This document shows, piece by piece, positions 28,151 to 36,385 of a DNA stretch of 55,035 bases. The translations under genes and the position numbers were made by a program. Source of the DNA: Phycisphaeraceae bacterium (GTDB lineage: Bacteria; Planctomycetota; Phycisphaerae; Phycisphaerales; Phycisphaeraceae). Location: assembly GCA_029260635.1 (NCBI GenBank), contig JAJDCW010000051.1, positions 1 to 55,035 of the forward strand, given 5' to 3'. Below the pieces are notes generated by a model. The model made no database searches and was not told where the DNA came from. It worked only from the letters and a program-made list of their open reading frames with translations. Every line of letters starts with the position of its first letter. The stretch's first letter is position 1.

Positions 28151-28489
28151 TTAGCCTTGCAGGCTCTGGATAGCTGATTGAAGGTCGTCGTGTGCTTCGA
28201 TGGCTTCGTTGAGCCGTGTGATACGCAGGATGTTCTTGACGTTTTCGTTGCATGCCGCCAGCCGGATCTGGCCGAGCCGCTCCAAACACTGGTCCTGCAG
28301 CCACAGCAGCGACTCCAGGCCCTGCGAATCAACGAACGGGACCTGCGACATATCCAAAACAATGTCGTGGGTCGTTTCATTCATCTGATCGAGCATGGTC
28401 TTTCGGAACTGATCGATCTCGTCCCGGGTCAATTCACCACGCAGCGTGATGACGGCTTCCCGGTCTTGTTGTTTGCAGAGTATCTTCAT
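28151..28489 (-). CDS. STAS-domain protein (anti-sigma factor antagonist type)
   Basis: A 112-residue single STAS domain. The phosphorylatable-serine motif is visible in MSQVPFVDSQGLESLL: Asp-Ser, as in SpoIIAA-like proteins. Strand 1 reads REAVITLRGEL. Such proteins usually bind a partner switch kinase or scaffold complexes, and phosphorylation of the serine releases them. No anti-sigma kinase lies nearby, so its partner is probably elsewhere, or it may act on the HD-GYP protein or PilB directly (inference). It is 43 nt after the HD-GYP stop and three nt before pilB. Confidence 0.88.
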   Translation of the reverse strand: MKILCKQQDREAVITLRGELTRDEIDQFRKTMLDQMNETTHDIVLDMSQVPFVDSQGLESLLWLQDQCLERLGQIRLAACNENVKNILRITRLNEAIEAHDDLQSAIQSLQG

Positions 28490-28532
28490 GGCTTAGTCTG
28501 TGATTATCTGTGTGCGGTTCTAATCTGTTGCT

Positions 28533-30179
28533 TCAGGCACATCGCCTCAGGTCGTGGTGCCCTTCGATCATGTTCAGGTACTTCGAGAAATCCAGCGTGA
28601 TAAAGACTTCTACAAGGTCGGGGTCGAACTGTATCCCGCTGCAACGTCGGACCTCGTCCAGGACCTTGTTCATGGGCAGGGCCAACCGGTAGGTGCGGTC
28701 GCTGCTCATGGCGTCGAATGCGTCGGCGAGCCCGAGGATCCGGCCGAACAGCGGGATGTTGTGCCCCGCCAGGCCGTGCGGGTAGCCCGTGCCGTCCCAG
28801 GACTCGTGGTGGTGCATCACCCCGGGGATCAGGTCCTGCATCTGGCGGATGCCCTCGAGGATGCGGGCACCGGTCTCCGGGTGCTTCTTGACCAGATCGT
28901 ATTCCTCGCCGGTCAGCTTGCCGGGCTTGGTCAGCACGGACTCGGGCACGCCGATTTTGCCGACGTCGTGGACCAGGGCGCTTAAGTACACACGTTCGAC
29001 CGTGTGCGCGTCCAGCCCGGCGGCCCTGGCCAGCTGTTTTGAGATCAGCGCGACGCGCTCGGAGTGGCCCTGCGTGTAGGAGTCCTTGGCGTCGATCGTG
29101 GTGCTCAAGGCGTGGAGTGTGCCCAGGAACATCGAGTGCATGTCTTCGAAGAGCAGCAGGTTCTTGAGGTAGATGCTCAGGCTGCTGCCAAGCGATGCGC
29201 AAAGTTTTGAATCAACGGAACTGAAACCGGAAGCGTGGTCGGTCTTGCCGGCGCCGTAGAGCAGCCCAAGCTGCTTGCCCTCGGTGTGAAGGGGCGTGAT
29301 CAGGAGGCTGTGCGCGATGTGTTCGAGGCCCGGTATCCCCAGGACCCGGGCGTCATCAAGCACGACCGGCTTGAATCGGCCATCCATCGCGTCGATGAGC
29401 TGTGGCCCGATCTTCCGGATACCCGCCAGGTCGTAGGCGCATTGATTATCGACACAGACCGGCACCGTCAGGTCGGCGAAGCCGGGCTCCTGCGTGTTCA
29501 GTTGGATCGCCAACCAACTCAGTCCCACGACCTCGCGCATCTCGGCGCAGGCCTGCTCAAGAAAAGCCTGGGGCGGGTGGTCGACCACCATGCTGGTTGA
29601 AAGCTTGTACAGCAGGCTCAGCTCCTCGTATGAACCTGCCAACTCCCAACTGAGGTCGTGAAGCTCGTGCAGGCGCCAGCCCAGGTCGGCGGCATCGCGT
29701 GCCATCCACTCGATGACCTGTACCAGCCGATCGGTCTCGCCCGGGCTCATAAGAGACCCGTGATCAAACTTATCAATCGCGGCACGCAGGTCGGTCTGTT
29801 CGGCGTCACAGACACGCGCGAGCTGATCGGCTTCGAGGATATCCCGGCCAAACAGCAGGGCCGCGGTGACGGGGCTGTCGCATGGGTGGCCGCCGGCGTT
29901 CATACGGGACTTACTCGCCGGGATAGGCACGATGACCAGGCCGGGCCAGAGGTCGATGCGACGGATCGTGGTGTCGAAAAGGCTGGCACGTTGTGATTTA
30001 ACAGCCGACACGAACGGCGCGGAACTCACAACCAGGCCGTGCTCCCAACGGTGGGGCCCGGCCAGCACGCACGTGCCCGCCGGGTCGATCGACAGGACAG
30101 CCGCGCCCAGCTCGTTGAGGCGCTGCCTAAGCCTGCCGGATGAGGCAGACGGGTCGGGATGTCCGGCGAACTGTGTCAC
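28533..30179 (-). CDS. GAF/HD-GYP protein, predicted c-di-GMP phosphodiesterase
   Basis: A 548-residue sensor-effector. The N-terminal ~190 residues have no recognised family. A GAF-like domain follows at about 195-345. The C-terminal half is an HD-GYP domain: VHDVGKIGVPESVL (about residue 405), KKHPETGARIL, then HHHESWDGTGYPHGL (about 458), with the GYP triad and metal histidines intact, and ADAFDAMSSDRTYR. HD-GYP domains hydrolyse c-di-GMP or related dinucleotides. The usual Arg after HHE is Ser here. Its GTG start overlaps the response-regulator stop by four nt, suggesting a two-component output. Confidence 0.93.
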   Translation of the reverse strand: MTQFAGHPDPSASSGRLRQRLNELGAAVLSIDPAGTCVLAGPHRWEHGLVVSSAPFVSAVKSQRASLFDTTIRRIDLWPGLVIVPIPASKSRMNAGGHPCDSPVTAALLFGRDILEADQLARVCDAEQTDLRAAIDKFDHGSLMSPGETDRLVQVIEWMARDAADLGWRLHELHDLSWELAGSYEELSLLYKLSTSMVVDHPPQAFLEQACAEMREVVGLSWLAIQLNTQEPGFADLTVPVCVDNQCAYDLAGIRKIGPQLIDAMDGRFKPVVLDDARVLGIPGLEHIAHSLLITPLHTEGKQLGLLYGAGKTDHASGFSSVDSKLCASLGSSLSIYLKNLLLFEDMHSMFLGTLHALSTTIDAKDSYTQGHSERVALISKQLARAAGLDAHTVERVYLSALVHDVGKIGVPESVLTKPGKLTGEEYDLVKKHPETGARILEGIRQMQDLIPGVMHHHESWDGTGYPHGLAGHNIPLFGRILGLADAFDAMSSDRTYRLALPMNKVLDEVRRCSGIQFDPDLVEVFITLDFSKYLNMIEGHHDLRRCA

Positions 30180-30580
30180 GAGGCTTTGGCAATCTCCATT
30201 GAGTCGGTCGTGTCCAGCAAAGAAACGATCTGGTCAAGCACATCTGATGGCCTAAACGGCTTACCGATCACGGACTTGATATTGGTGGTGTAGTTGTCGC
30301 CCGGTGTGATCTTGTGGCTACGCCCGGCAAGCAGAATAACCGGGATGTTTGATGTCGCTTTTTTTTGCAGAAGAGACTCACAGAGCTGGCGACCGCTCAA
30401 CATCGACGTAAAGCCATCGGCGATGAGCAGGTCGGGGGCCTGGTCATTCACGATCTGCAAGGCCCGGTACCCATCGGCGGCGCATGCGACACGGAAGCCT
30501 GCCTGCACAAGCTTGACCGACAGCACATGAACGATGTGTGGGTCATCGTCAACGATCAGGATAAACGGGGGTTTAGCCAT
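30176..30580 (-). CDS. Single-domain response regulator (CheY-like)
   Basis: A 134-residue receiver domain. The acidic pair is in ILIVDDDPHIV, the phospho-acceptor Asp in LLIADGFTSMLSG and the conserved Lys in VIGKPFRPSD. The usual Thr/Ser after strand 4 is replaced: PVILLAGRS has Ala there, which can weaken phospho-signalling. It has no output domain. ATG 30580, right after GGAGGAGG, is chosen over an upstream extension to 30703. It overlaps the HD-GYP gene by four nt and probably controls it. An 8-T run (30359-30366) lies inside the gene. Confidence 0.92.
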   Translation of the reverse strand: MAKPPFILIVDDDPHIVHVLSVKLVQAGFRVACAADGYRALQIVNDQAPDLLIADGFTSMLSGRQLCESLLQKKATSNIPVILLAGRSHKITPGDNYTTNIKSVIGKPFRPSDVLDQIVSLLDTTDSMEIAKAS

Positions 30581-30835
30581 GCCTCCTCCCAAACTCCTAA
30601 CGCTGCCTCCCGTGCCCTGACACGGCGACCAGCGGATGCACTTAAAGCATCCGTGTGTGTGGCCCGTAACAGAGGCCACATCAATAACATCGGCTTTATC
30701 CACGGGTCGGTTGATGAGCGTGGGTGGATTGTTTGGGGTGGGCCGGTTGCGAGGCCCGGGTTGTGAAGGGTCCGATAGGTCGATTCCAGTGGACCAGGTT
30801 CACGGAACGTGGGCTTCTGTTGATCATTGTTGTAA
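30581..30835. other. Intergenic region upstream of the response-regulator operon
   Basis: Holds the 5' region of the response regulator/HD-GYP/STAS/pilB/pilC operon, but I could not assign promoter boxes. Around 30796-30814 a fragment GGAACGTGGGCTTC repeats the right arm of the 8682-8708 terminator stem. It has no paired left arm here and may be the remnant of a similar hairpin. Confidence 0.35.
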
Positions 30836-30841
30836 ATAAAA

Positions 30842-30869
30842 ACACCCCGCGTTGTTAAGCGCGGGGTGT
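30842..30869 (-). terminator. Rho-independent terminator of the TPR lipoprotein gene
   Basis: A perfect 10-bp stem (ACACCCCGCG/CGCGGGGTGT) with an 8-nt loop is followed on the minus strand by TTTTTATTT. It begins 25 nt downstream of the stop at 30895 and marks the end of the pil-gene transcript. Confidence 0.85.
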
Positions 30870-30894
30870 GTGGTTATGAATAAGTATCCCGATA

Positions 30895-32103
30895 TCAGCC
30901 GCCCTGCTCTCCGACGGCGGCGAGCAGCTTGGCGGCCCGGGCGTCATCCGGCTGGCGCTTGAGGGCCTGCTGGTAGGCTTCGGCGGCGGCGGCGAAGCGG
31001 CCGGCCTTCTGCAGCGTCAGGCCGCGCAGGATCAGCGGCTCCGTACTGGCGGGCGCAGCGGCGGAGGCGCGGTCGAACATGTCCAGCGCATTCTTGAGGT
31101 TGCCTCGCTTCTGCCAGACCATCCCGGCCAGCAGATAGCCTTCGTGATGATCGGGTGCGAGGTTGATAACCTTGCTGGCCGCCTGGAGTGCGCTGCCCAG
31201 TTCGTTCTGCTGGTAAGCGATTTCGCCGAGCTTGATCCAATCGGAGACATCCCCGTTGGGGCTTTTCGCCAGGTCGACAAGAACGACGTAGGCTTCTTTG
31301 CCGTTGCCGGTTTCCTGGTAAGCGGCGGCGAGTGCACGCTTGAGATCGGCCCGGTCTTTGTGATCGGGCTTATCGAGGATGCTGACGAGCACCTTGATCG
31401 CCTGCTCGTGATTGCCGGCGGTAGCCAGCGAGAAGGCGTACTGCTCCTGGAACTTCACGCTCTCGGGTTCGAGCAGTGATGCTTCGCGGAAGTTTTCCGC
31501 GGCCTTCTCGGGCTGGCCCTGCATGTAGTAGAGGTGGCCGATCGCGGCACGGACACCGGCGTTCTGGTCGAAGTACTGACGCTTGCTCTCGAGGAGTGTC
31601 ACCGCCTCATCGACACGGTCCAGTTCGACGAGTATTTCGGTGACCGCCAGGAGGTAAGCGGAATTGTCGGCCTCGTTGTCGTAGGCGAGCTGGTAGTTTT
31701 CCAGCGAGCTTTCGTAACGCTGCCAGCGCTGCATGACCAGGCCCTGGTAGTAGTAGGCTTCGGCATATTCCGGCTTCTCGGTGATGGCGGCGTTGAACAG
31801 GTGGTAGGCCCGTTCGAGCTTGCCCTGCTCCATAGATATCCGCCCGGCCAGGACGTGGAGCTTGGCGTTGGTCGGGTCGATGGTCAGGCCGTCCTTCACG
31901 GACTTCTCGGCCTGGGTCAGGTCCCCGGCGTTGAACTGCTGCTTGGCCATGTCCAGCATCATGGAACTCCGCAGCTCCAGCCAGCGGTTCTTGGCGTCGG
32001 CCTTCTCTTCGACCAGGGTGTCCTGACAACCAAGCAGCAGCGGCGCGAGGAGCGCCGCTGCTGAAAGTGTGATGGCTTGGTAAAGCTTCACGTTGCGTTT
32101 CAT
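30895..32103 (-). CDS. TPR lipoprotein linked to pilus assembly (PilF/PilW-like)
   Basis: A 402-residue protein with a lipoprotein signal (hydrophobic stretch ending LLLGC, lipobox Cys near residue 26). At least eight TPR units follow from about residue 45 to the end, with repeats of the W/L-G-Y/A-P type (for example QQFNAGDLTQAEKSVKDGL, and AYQQALKRQP at the end). Being periplasm-facing and just downstream of the secretin, it may act as a secretin pilotin or assembly chaperone in the manner of PilF/PilW; this is inference from position and fold. Thirty-six nt separate it from the secretin stop. A strong terminator follows. Confidence 0.8.
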   Translation of the reverse strand: MKRNVKLYQAITLSAAALLAPLLLGCQDTLVEEKADAKNRWLELRSSMMLDMAKQQFNAGDLTQAEKSVKDGLTIDPTNAKLHVLAGRISMEQGKLERAYHLFNAAITEKPEYAEAYYYQGLVMQRWQRYESSLENYQLAYDNEADNSAYLLAVTEILVELDRVDEAVTLLESKRQYFDQNAGVRAAIGHLYYMQGQPEKAAENFREASLLEPESVKFQEQYAFSLATAGNHEQAIKVLVSILDKPDHKDRADLKRALAAAYQETGNGKEAYVVLVDLAKSPNGDVSDWIKLGEIAYQQNELGSALQAASKVINLAPDHHEGYLLAGMVWQKRGNLKNALDMFDRASAAAPASTEPLILRGLTLQKAGRFAAAAEAYQQALKRQPDDARAAKLLAAVGEQGG

Positions 32104-32139
32104 CTTTTTCCTTTACTGCTTATGAATGAGGCCTGTTAC

Positions 32140-34569
32140 TTAGTCGGCCTCTTCTTCGGTGTCGACGCTGGTGATTTCACCTTCGCTGTCAACATCTTCA
32201 TCCGTATCCACACCATCACCGCTGAGTGATTCTTCGACGAACTCGAAGATGCTCACGGGCTGGTCGGCTTCGGCCTGCGCCTCAAGCTCTTCCTCGGTGA
32301 AGTACAGGTCGGGGTCGTAGACCTCGACGGCGGAGTCGTCGTTGAAGCTGTCGTCGGAGAATTCTTCGTCCTCGGTCGACTGCCAGGCGGTCTCGTTACC
32401 GGTCAGCTCGACACGCCAGGGCGCTTCAACTTCGGGCTGGTCGGCGGCGTTGTCCTGGTCGGACCAGGCCGTCTCGGAATCGGCGGCTTCGGGTTCGGCG
32501 AACTCGAACGCGGCTTCTTCCTGCTGGAACTCGGCGGTGGGCTCGGTCGTATCGCCGGACCAGTCGGACTCGGTGTCAAATTCAGCGGTCTGATCGAAGT
32601 CGCTGACGGGCTCGGCCTGCGAGGACCAGTCCTGATCGACTTCGACGACCTCTTCGATCTGAGTCTCGGTCGAGGCGGGCTCACTGTCCCAGGCGGTGGT
32701 GTCCACCTGTTCGGCGGGCTCGCCGGCGTCGGCGCTGAAGTCGATCGAGAAATTGTCGGCTTCCACCGCTTCCGTGTCGACGGGCTCGTCGGCGTGGTTG
32801 CTAAGCTCGGCGTTGATCGTCGAGTCAACCGCGTTCTTGAGGATGCTGCGGTCGTAGAAGTAGGTCTTCTCGCCGGTGATCTTGGCCTTGAGCGTCAAAG
32901 CGTCGGCCATGGTCGGGTCGAGGTACAGGGCCTTGTCGATCGACCAGAGGGCCTTCTCGTTGTTGCCGGCCTTCTCGTAGGCGATGGCGTCGGTCATGTA
33001 CTTACTGGTCAGCTTGGTGCGTGACCAGGGCAGCAGGCCCTTACGCATGCCGATGCGTGTCGACTCGATGTCGCCGCTGATGCTGTCTGCCATCTTGGTC
33101 AGGTCCTCATCGTTCTGGATGGTGGGCTTGATCATGAAGATGACTTCGCTGCGTGTGACGGTGTCGTCCTGGCCCTTGAAGGCGGGGCCGACCAGCGGGA
33201 GGTTGCCCAGACCGGGGACGTTGGTCCGGCCGATGGTGGTGTCTTCCTTGAACAGGCCGCCGAGGACGACGGTCTGGCCGGACTTGACGATCACATTGGT
33301 GACGATTTCCTGCGTGGTGGTGTCGGGGATGACAAACCCGCCGACGAGGCTGGTGCTGCCATCGGAGACGCTTGGACGCAGCTCCATACGGACGAAGTCG
33401 TCGTCGCTGATGAACGGACGCCGCGAGAGCTGGGTACCGACATCGAGGAACTCGACGGACTGCGTGCTGGAGGTATCGGTCGCGGTCGTGGACAGGTAGC
33501 CCAGACGTTCACCGACAAGCAGGTTGACTTTCTGACGGTTGAGCACGAAGGCCTGGGGCTTAGCCAGGACGGTCGTGTCGGTAACGGAATCAAGCGCACG
33601 GACGAAGACGGCGGCGTCGGAGCCGACGACGCCAAACTTCACGCTGCTCGTGCCCGAGGAGACGTTGCCGGGGCTTGTGGTGACGGCGCTGCCTGAGTTG
33701 AAGTCGCCGCCGGGGCCGGACCCGGTGATCAGGTCGTCCACGGCACCGAGGGGCGTCGTGAAGTCGGTCAGGTTCAGGTCGGCGAAGACGGCGAAGTCGA
33801 CACCGAAGGCGTTGGCCTCGGTCAGGCGGGCCTGGAGGATGGTGGCCTCAACCAGGACCTGCCGGGGGCGGGTGTCCAGCCGTTCGACGACGGAGAGGAT
33901 CTCTTCGACGGTCTCGGCGTAGTCACGGATGACCAGGGTGTCCTGGTGAGCCGACTCGTTGGCGCCGCCATCGGAGATGGTGGGCTCGAAGCCGTCTTCG
34001 ACTTCACCGGAGAGCGCGATGGAGCCGGCGCCGGACAGCAACGGGGTCGCAAACGCGGAGGCGTCGGCGGCGTTGATGTAGTTCAGGCGGACGATCTCGT
34101 AGACCAGCTCGCGATTCTCTTCTTCGAGCTGGGCAATCTCTTCGGTCGTGTAGACGTAGATGAACTGCCCCTTCTCGCGGTAGCCGAACCCGTTGGTGTG
34201 CAGGATGGCGTCCAGGGCCTCGTAGAAGTCCACACCGTAGAGGTCGGCGGAAATCGTGCCGGCGACGTTACGGCTGGCGATGATGTTCCGCTGGCTCTGG
34301 ATGCTCAGCAGCTGGAGGACCTTGGTCAGGTTCAGGTCTTTCACGTGCAGATCGATCTGCCCGAACGACCCGACCTCGACCTGCTGTCCCTGAGGCATCT
34401 GCTCTTCCTGAGAGATGGTCTCGAACAGGGCTGTGGGCGGTTCAGGGGCGTTCGGAGCGCCCGGGACAGCCTGGCCATCCCCTTCTGCGCCTAGCGCCGA
34501 GGTGCTACAAACGCACCCTATGGAGCAAAAAAAAACGCCCAACCAATACTTGCTGTTTCCGGTAACCAT
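32140..34569 (-). CDS. pilQ: Secretin (PilQ/GspD family) with acidic C-terminal tail
   Basis: An outer-membrane channel subunit, 809 residues. The signal peptide ends at about residue 28 (ALGAEG). The STN-like N0 domain is at ~72-145 (LHVKDLNLTKVLQLLSIQSQ), an N1-type domain at ~150-230 and the secretin beta-barrel core at ~235-495. The core ends with GQTVVLGGLFKEDTT, then VPGLGNLPLVGPAFKG. A TPR-like segment (~525-575) and then about 220 acidic residues follow. The tail holds several W-centred motifs (TAWDSEP, DWSSQAEP, TAWSDQ). ATG 34569 follows AAGGAG by ~7 nt. A 9-A run (34527-34535) lies in the signal-peptide codons. Confidence 0.93.
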   Translation of the reverse strand: MVTGNSKYWLGVFFCSIGCVCSTSALGAEGDGQAVPGAPNAPEPPTALFETISQEEQMPQGQQVEVGSFGQIDLHVKDLNLTKVLQLLSIQSQRNIIASRNVAGTISADLYGVDFYEALDAILHTNGFGYREKGQFIYVYTTEEIAQLEEENRELVYEIVRLNYINAADASAFATPLLSGAGSIALSGEVEDGFEPTISDGGANESAHQDTLVIRDYAETVEEILSVVERLDTRPRQVLVEATILQARLTEANAFGVDFAVFADLNLTDFTTPLGAVDDLITGSGPGGDFNSGSAVTTSPGNVSSGTSSVKFGVVGSDAAVFVRALDSVTDTTVLAKPQAFVLNRQKVNLLVGERLGYLSTTATDTSSTQSVEFLDVGTQLSRRPFISDDDFVRMELRPSVSDGSTSLVGGFVIPDTTTQEIVTNVIVKSGQTVVLGGLFKEDTTIGRTNVPGLGNLPLVGPAFKGQDDTVTRSEVIFMIKPTIQNDEDLTKMADSISGDIESTRIGMRKGLLPWSRTKLTSKYMTDAIAYEKAGNNEKALWSIDKALYLDPTMADALTLKAKITGEKTYFYDRSILKNAVDSTINAELSNHADEPVDTEAVEADNFSIDFSADAGEPAEQVDTTAWDSEPASTETQIEEVVEVDQDWSSQAEPVSDFDQTAEFDTESDWSGDTTEPTAEFQQEEAAFEFAEPEAADSETAWSDQDNAADQPEVEAPWRVELTGNETAWQSTEDEEFSDDSFNDDSAVEVYDPDLYFTEEELEAQAEADQPVSIFEFVEESLSGDGVDTDEDVDSEGEITSVDTEEEAD

Positions 34570-34606
34570 GCTCGACTCCTTGGAGGCCTCCAGGGCCTAA
34601 TCTTCG

Positions 34607-35164
34607 TTACATCCTCAGTCTGATGAACAAGTCATACTTTGTGAGTAACACGTGACGGTCAGTGACCTTCAGTAGCGTGAACCCTTCTATGTCGTCACCG
34701 GGCTTTAACAATTGCCCGTTGATATAAGCTCTTGGCTGCGAGCCGGTGAGGACGCTTTCGAGCCTCAGCTCCATGGCTTCCTCACGCACCGCCGCCATCC
34801 TTGGATCACCATCGGTAGTAATCTGGGCTAACTTTGGTCTGTTATTATTTTGGGACCCCCCCGGGGTCCGTCTGTAACGGCTGGGGTCTAATCCGAACAG
34901 GTCCCTGCCCGGCGAGGCCGGCAGGTCTATATGGACGACGGGCAGGGGCTTGGAGGCCACCATAGATTTATCGACCTCAGTGTCGCTGTTATCGGCGGCC
35001 CGGGTCTGTTTCACCGGGTCCTCGGCGGTCGCCGTGCGGGGGACACCCTGCAGCAGGAGCCGACCCCAGAGCAGCAGCCCGATCGCCAGGGCACAGATCA
35101 TGATGCCGAGTTTTTTCTTATCGGCGGTGATCTGCTGGATAAACTGATTCAGGTGCTCTTTCAA
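34607..35164 (-). CDS. Pilus/secretion inner-membrane protein, PilP/GspC-like
   Basis: A 185-residue protein with a single transmembrane anchor (about residues 20-40, IMICALAIGLLLWGRLLL). A disordered Pro/Thr/Ser linker follows. The C-terminal region (about 125-185) has beta strands containing LRLESVLTGSQPRAYINGQ and a final LLTKYDLFIRL. This one-anchor, linker, beta-domain layout fits PilP or the GspC HR domain, which connect the inner platform to the secretin. The identification rests on order (PilM, PilN, PilO, this gene, secretin) more than on motifs. It overlaps pilO by four nt. Confidence 0.75.
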   Translation of the reverse strand: MKEHLNQFIQQITADKKKLGIMICALAIGLLLWGRLLLQGVPRTATAEDPVKQTRAADNSDTEVDKSMVASKPLPVVHIDLPASPGRDLFGLDPSRYRRTPGGSQNNNRPKLAQITTDGDPRMAAVREEAMELRLESVLTGSQPRAYINGQLLKPGDDIEGFTLLKVTDRHVLLTKYDLFIRLRM

Positions 35165-35712
35165 TGTCCACCCCCGTTGTCCTCTGAGGCGAAGAAGGCG
35201 CTGAGTTCCAGGTTGATGGTCAGCGGCTGCCGGGGGTAGTCCGGCTCGGCCTCGATGCTGAGGTGGTCGATCCGCACGACGCGGGAAAGCGTCTCGATGC
35301 GTTTGACCAGGTCATACGCCGTCGCGAACGGCGCGTTGTACTGGATCTTGACCGGGAGGATGTTGTAATCCGCGAAGTACTTGGCCTTCTCGGTCACGAT
35401 CTCCTGCCGCGACACACCCGGCGCATTGATCAGCTGTGAGAGGTCTTTGAGGACCAGCGAAATCTCCTGCTCATTGGGGATCGACTGGCCACGACCGGCG
35501 ACCTGCTTGCGCAGGCCCTCGACCTCGTTATTCAGTTTCAGCAGCCCGGTGTTATCGACATCGGTGATGCCCAGGTCGTCCCGGGCCTGATCGATACGGG
35601 CCTGGAGCCCGGCATCGCGGAACCCGAACGGCACGAGGACAGCAACCACGAACAGGGCGATCAGCCCGATCAGTGTGCCCACGAACTTGAGGGTGTCACG
35701 GTTAATCTTCAT
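35161..35712 (-). CDS. pilO: Pilus assembly protein PilO
   Basis: A 183-residue inner-membrane protein with one N-terminal helix (about residues 10-30, GTLIGLIALFVVAVLVPFG). A coiled-coil stretch (~35-75) follows, then a ferredoxin-like domain with FATAYDLVKRIETLSRVVRIDHL, the characteristic PilO block. It pairs with PilN to form the periplasmic alignment complex. The start overlaps the pilN stop by 11 nt and the stop overlaps the PilP-like gene by four nt. Confidence 0.87.
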   Translation of the reverse strand: MKINRDTLKFVGTLIGLIALFVVAVLVPFGFRDAGLQARIDQARDDLGITDVDNTGLLKLNNEVEGLRKQVAGRGQSIPNEQEISLVLKDLSQLINAPGVSRQEIVTEKAKYFADYNILPVKIQYNAPFATAYDLVKRIETLSRVVRIDHLSIEAEPDYPRQPLTINLELSAFFASEDNGGGH

Positions 35713-36385
35713 AAGTCGCCTCCGCGGATTGATGCAGCGGGAGGTACTGACGGTCCAGCGGCACCTTGGCCCCGATGTGGAAGCGACTGCTGATCAGGCC
35801 GTCATCCTCTTCGGTCCGGCTGTAGTGCATCGTGACCTTCTCGAAGATCGGGTGGTCGCTCATCACGTTCATTAACTGAGCCACCACGATCTCATCGGGC
35901 GCGAGCCCGAAGACATCGATCTGAAGGAAATCATCCGGCTTGGACTGAGGGGCCTCTTTCTTTTTGGCACTCCGCTTCTTCTTGTCCGCGTCAGGATCGG
36001 CTTTCGGGATCGGCGGTGGGCGGTGGGTCCGCACCTTCACCTCGGTGAGTCCGGAGGATACGGGCATGAGTTGGCCGATCACGGCGACCGCCTGGGTCAC
36101 CGCCACGGGCTGGTCAAGCTGCTGCTGGATCTTCAATTGGTAAACGAGCGCCTTTTTCTCCGTGCGCAGCTTGTCCATCTCGCCCTGCTGGAGGAGCGTC
36201 GTGCGTGCCTGCTCTTCGAGCGCATCGGCACGCCAGGCCAGTTCAGACGACTCGCGCTGTCGACCGATCCCCCAGCCGACCAACACCAGCGCGACCAGCA
36301 GGATAACCATCCACCGCTTGTAAGCCTGTGCACGGCGGGCGCGTTCCTGGTGATACGTCTCGGGCAGGAAGTCGATATTTGTCAC
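35702..36385 (-). CDS. pilN: Pilus assembly protein PilN
   Basis: A 227-residue protein beginning NIDFLPETYHQERARR, the PilN cytoplasmic peptide that inserts into PilM. One membrane helix follows (about residues 25-43, WMVILLVALVLVGWGIG), then a coiled coil and a fimbrial-assembly beta domain. A Lys-rich stretch (DADKKKRSAKKKEAPQSKP) interrupts the periplasmic part and is unusual. GTG 36385 overlaps the pilM stop (GTGA, four nt) and gives the family N-terminus. The open frame extends to 36463, but those residues lie inside pilM and look non-native. Confidence 0.87.
   Translation of the reverse strand: MTNIDFLPETYHQERARRAQAYKRWMVILLVALVLVGWGIGRQRESSELAWRADALEEQARTTLLQQGEMDKLRTEKKALVYQLKIQQQLDQPVAVTQAVAVIGQLMPVSSGLTEVKVRTHRPPPIPKADPDADKKKRSAKKKEAPQSKPDDFLQIDVFGLAPDEIVVAQLMNVMSDHPIFEKVTMHYSRTEEDDGLISSRFHIGAKVPLDRQYLPLHQSAEATYED

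Noticed and set aside
26660-28177. 505-residue plus-strand frame opposite pilB
   Set aside because: Antisense shadow of pilB. The product is a low-complexity Asp/Val/Leu-rich string with no recognisable motif.
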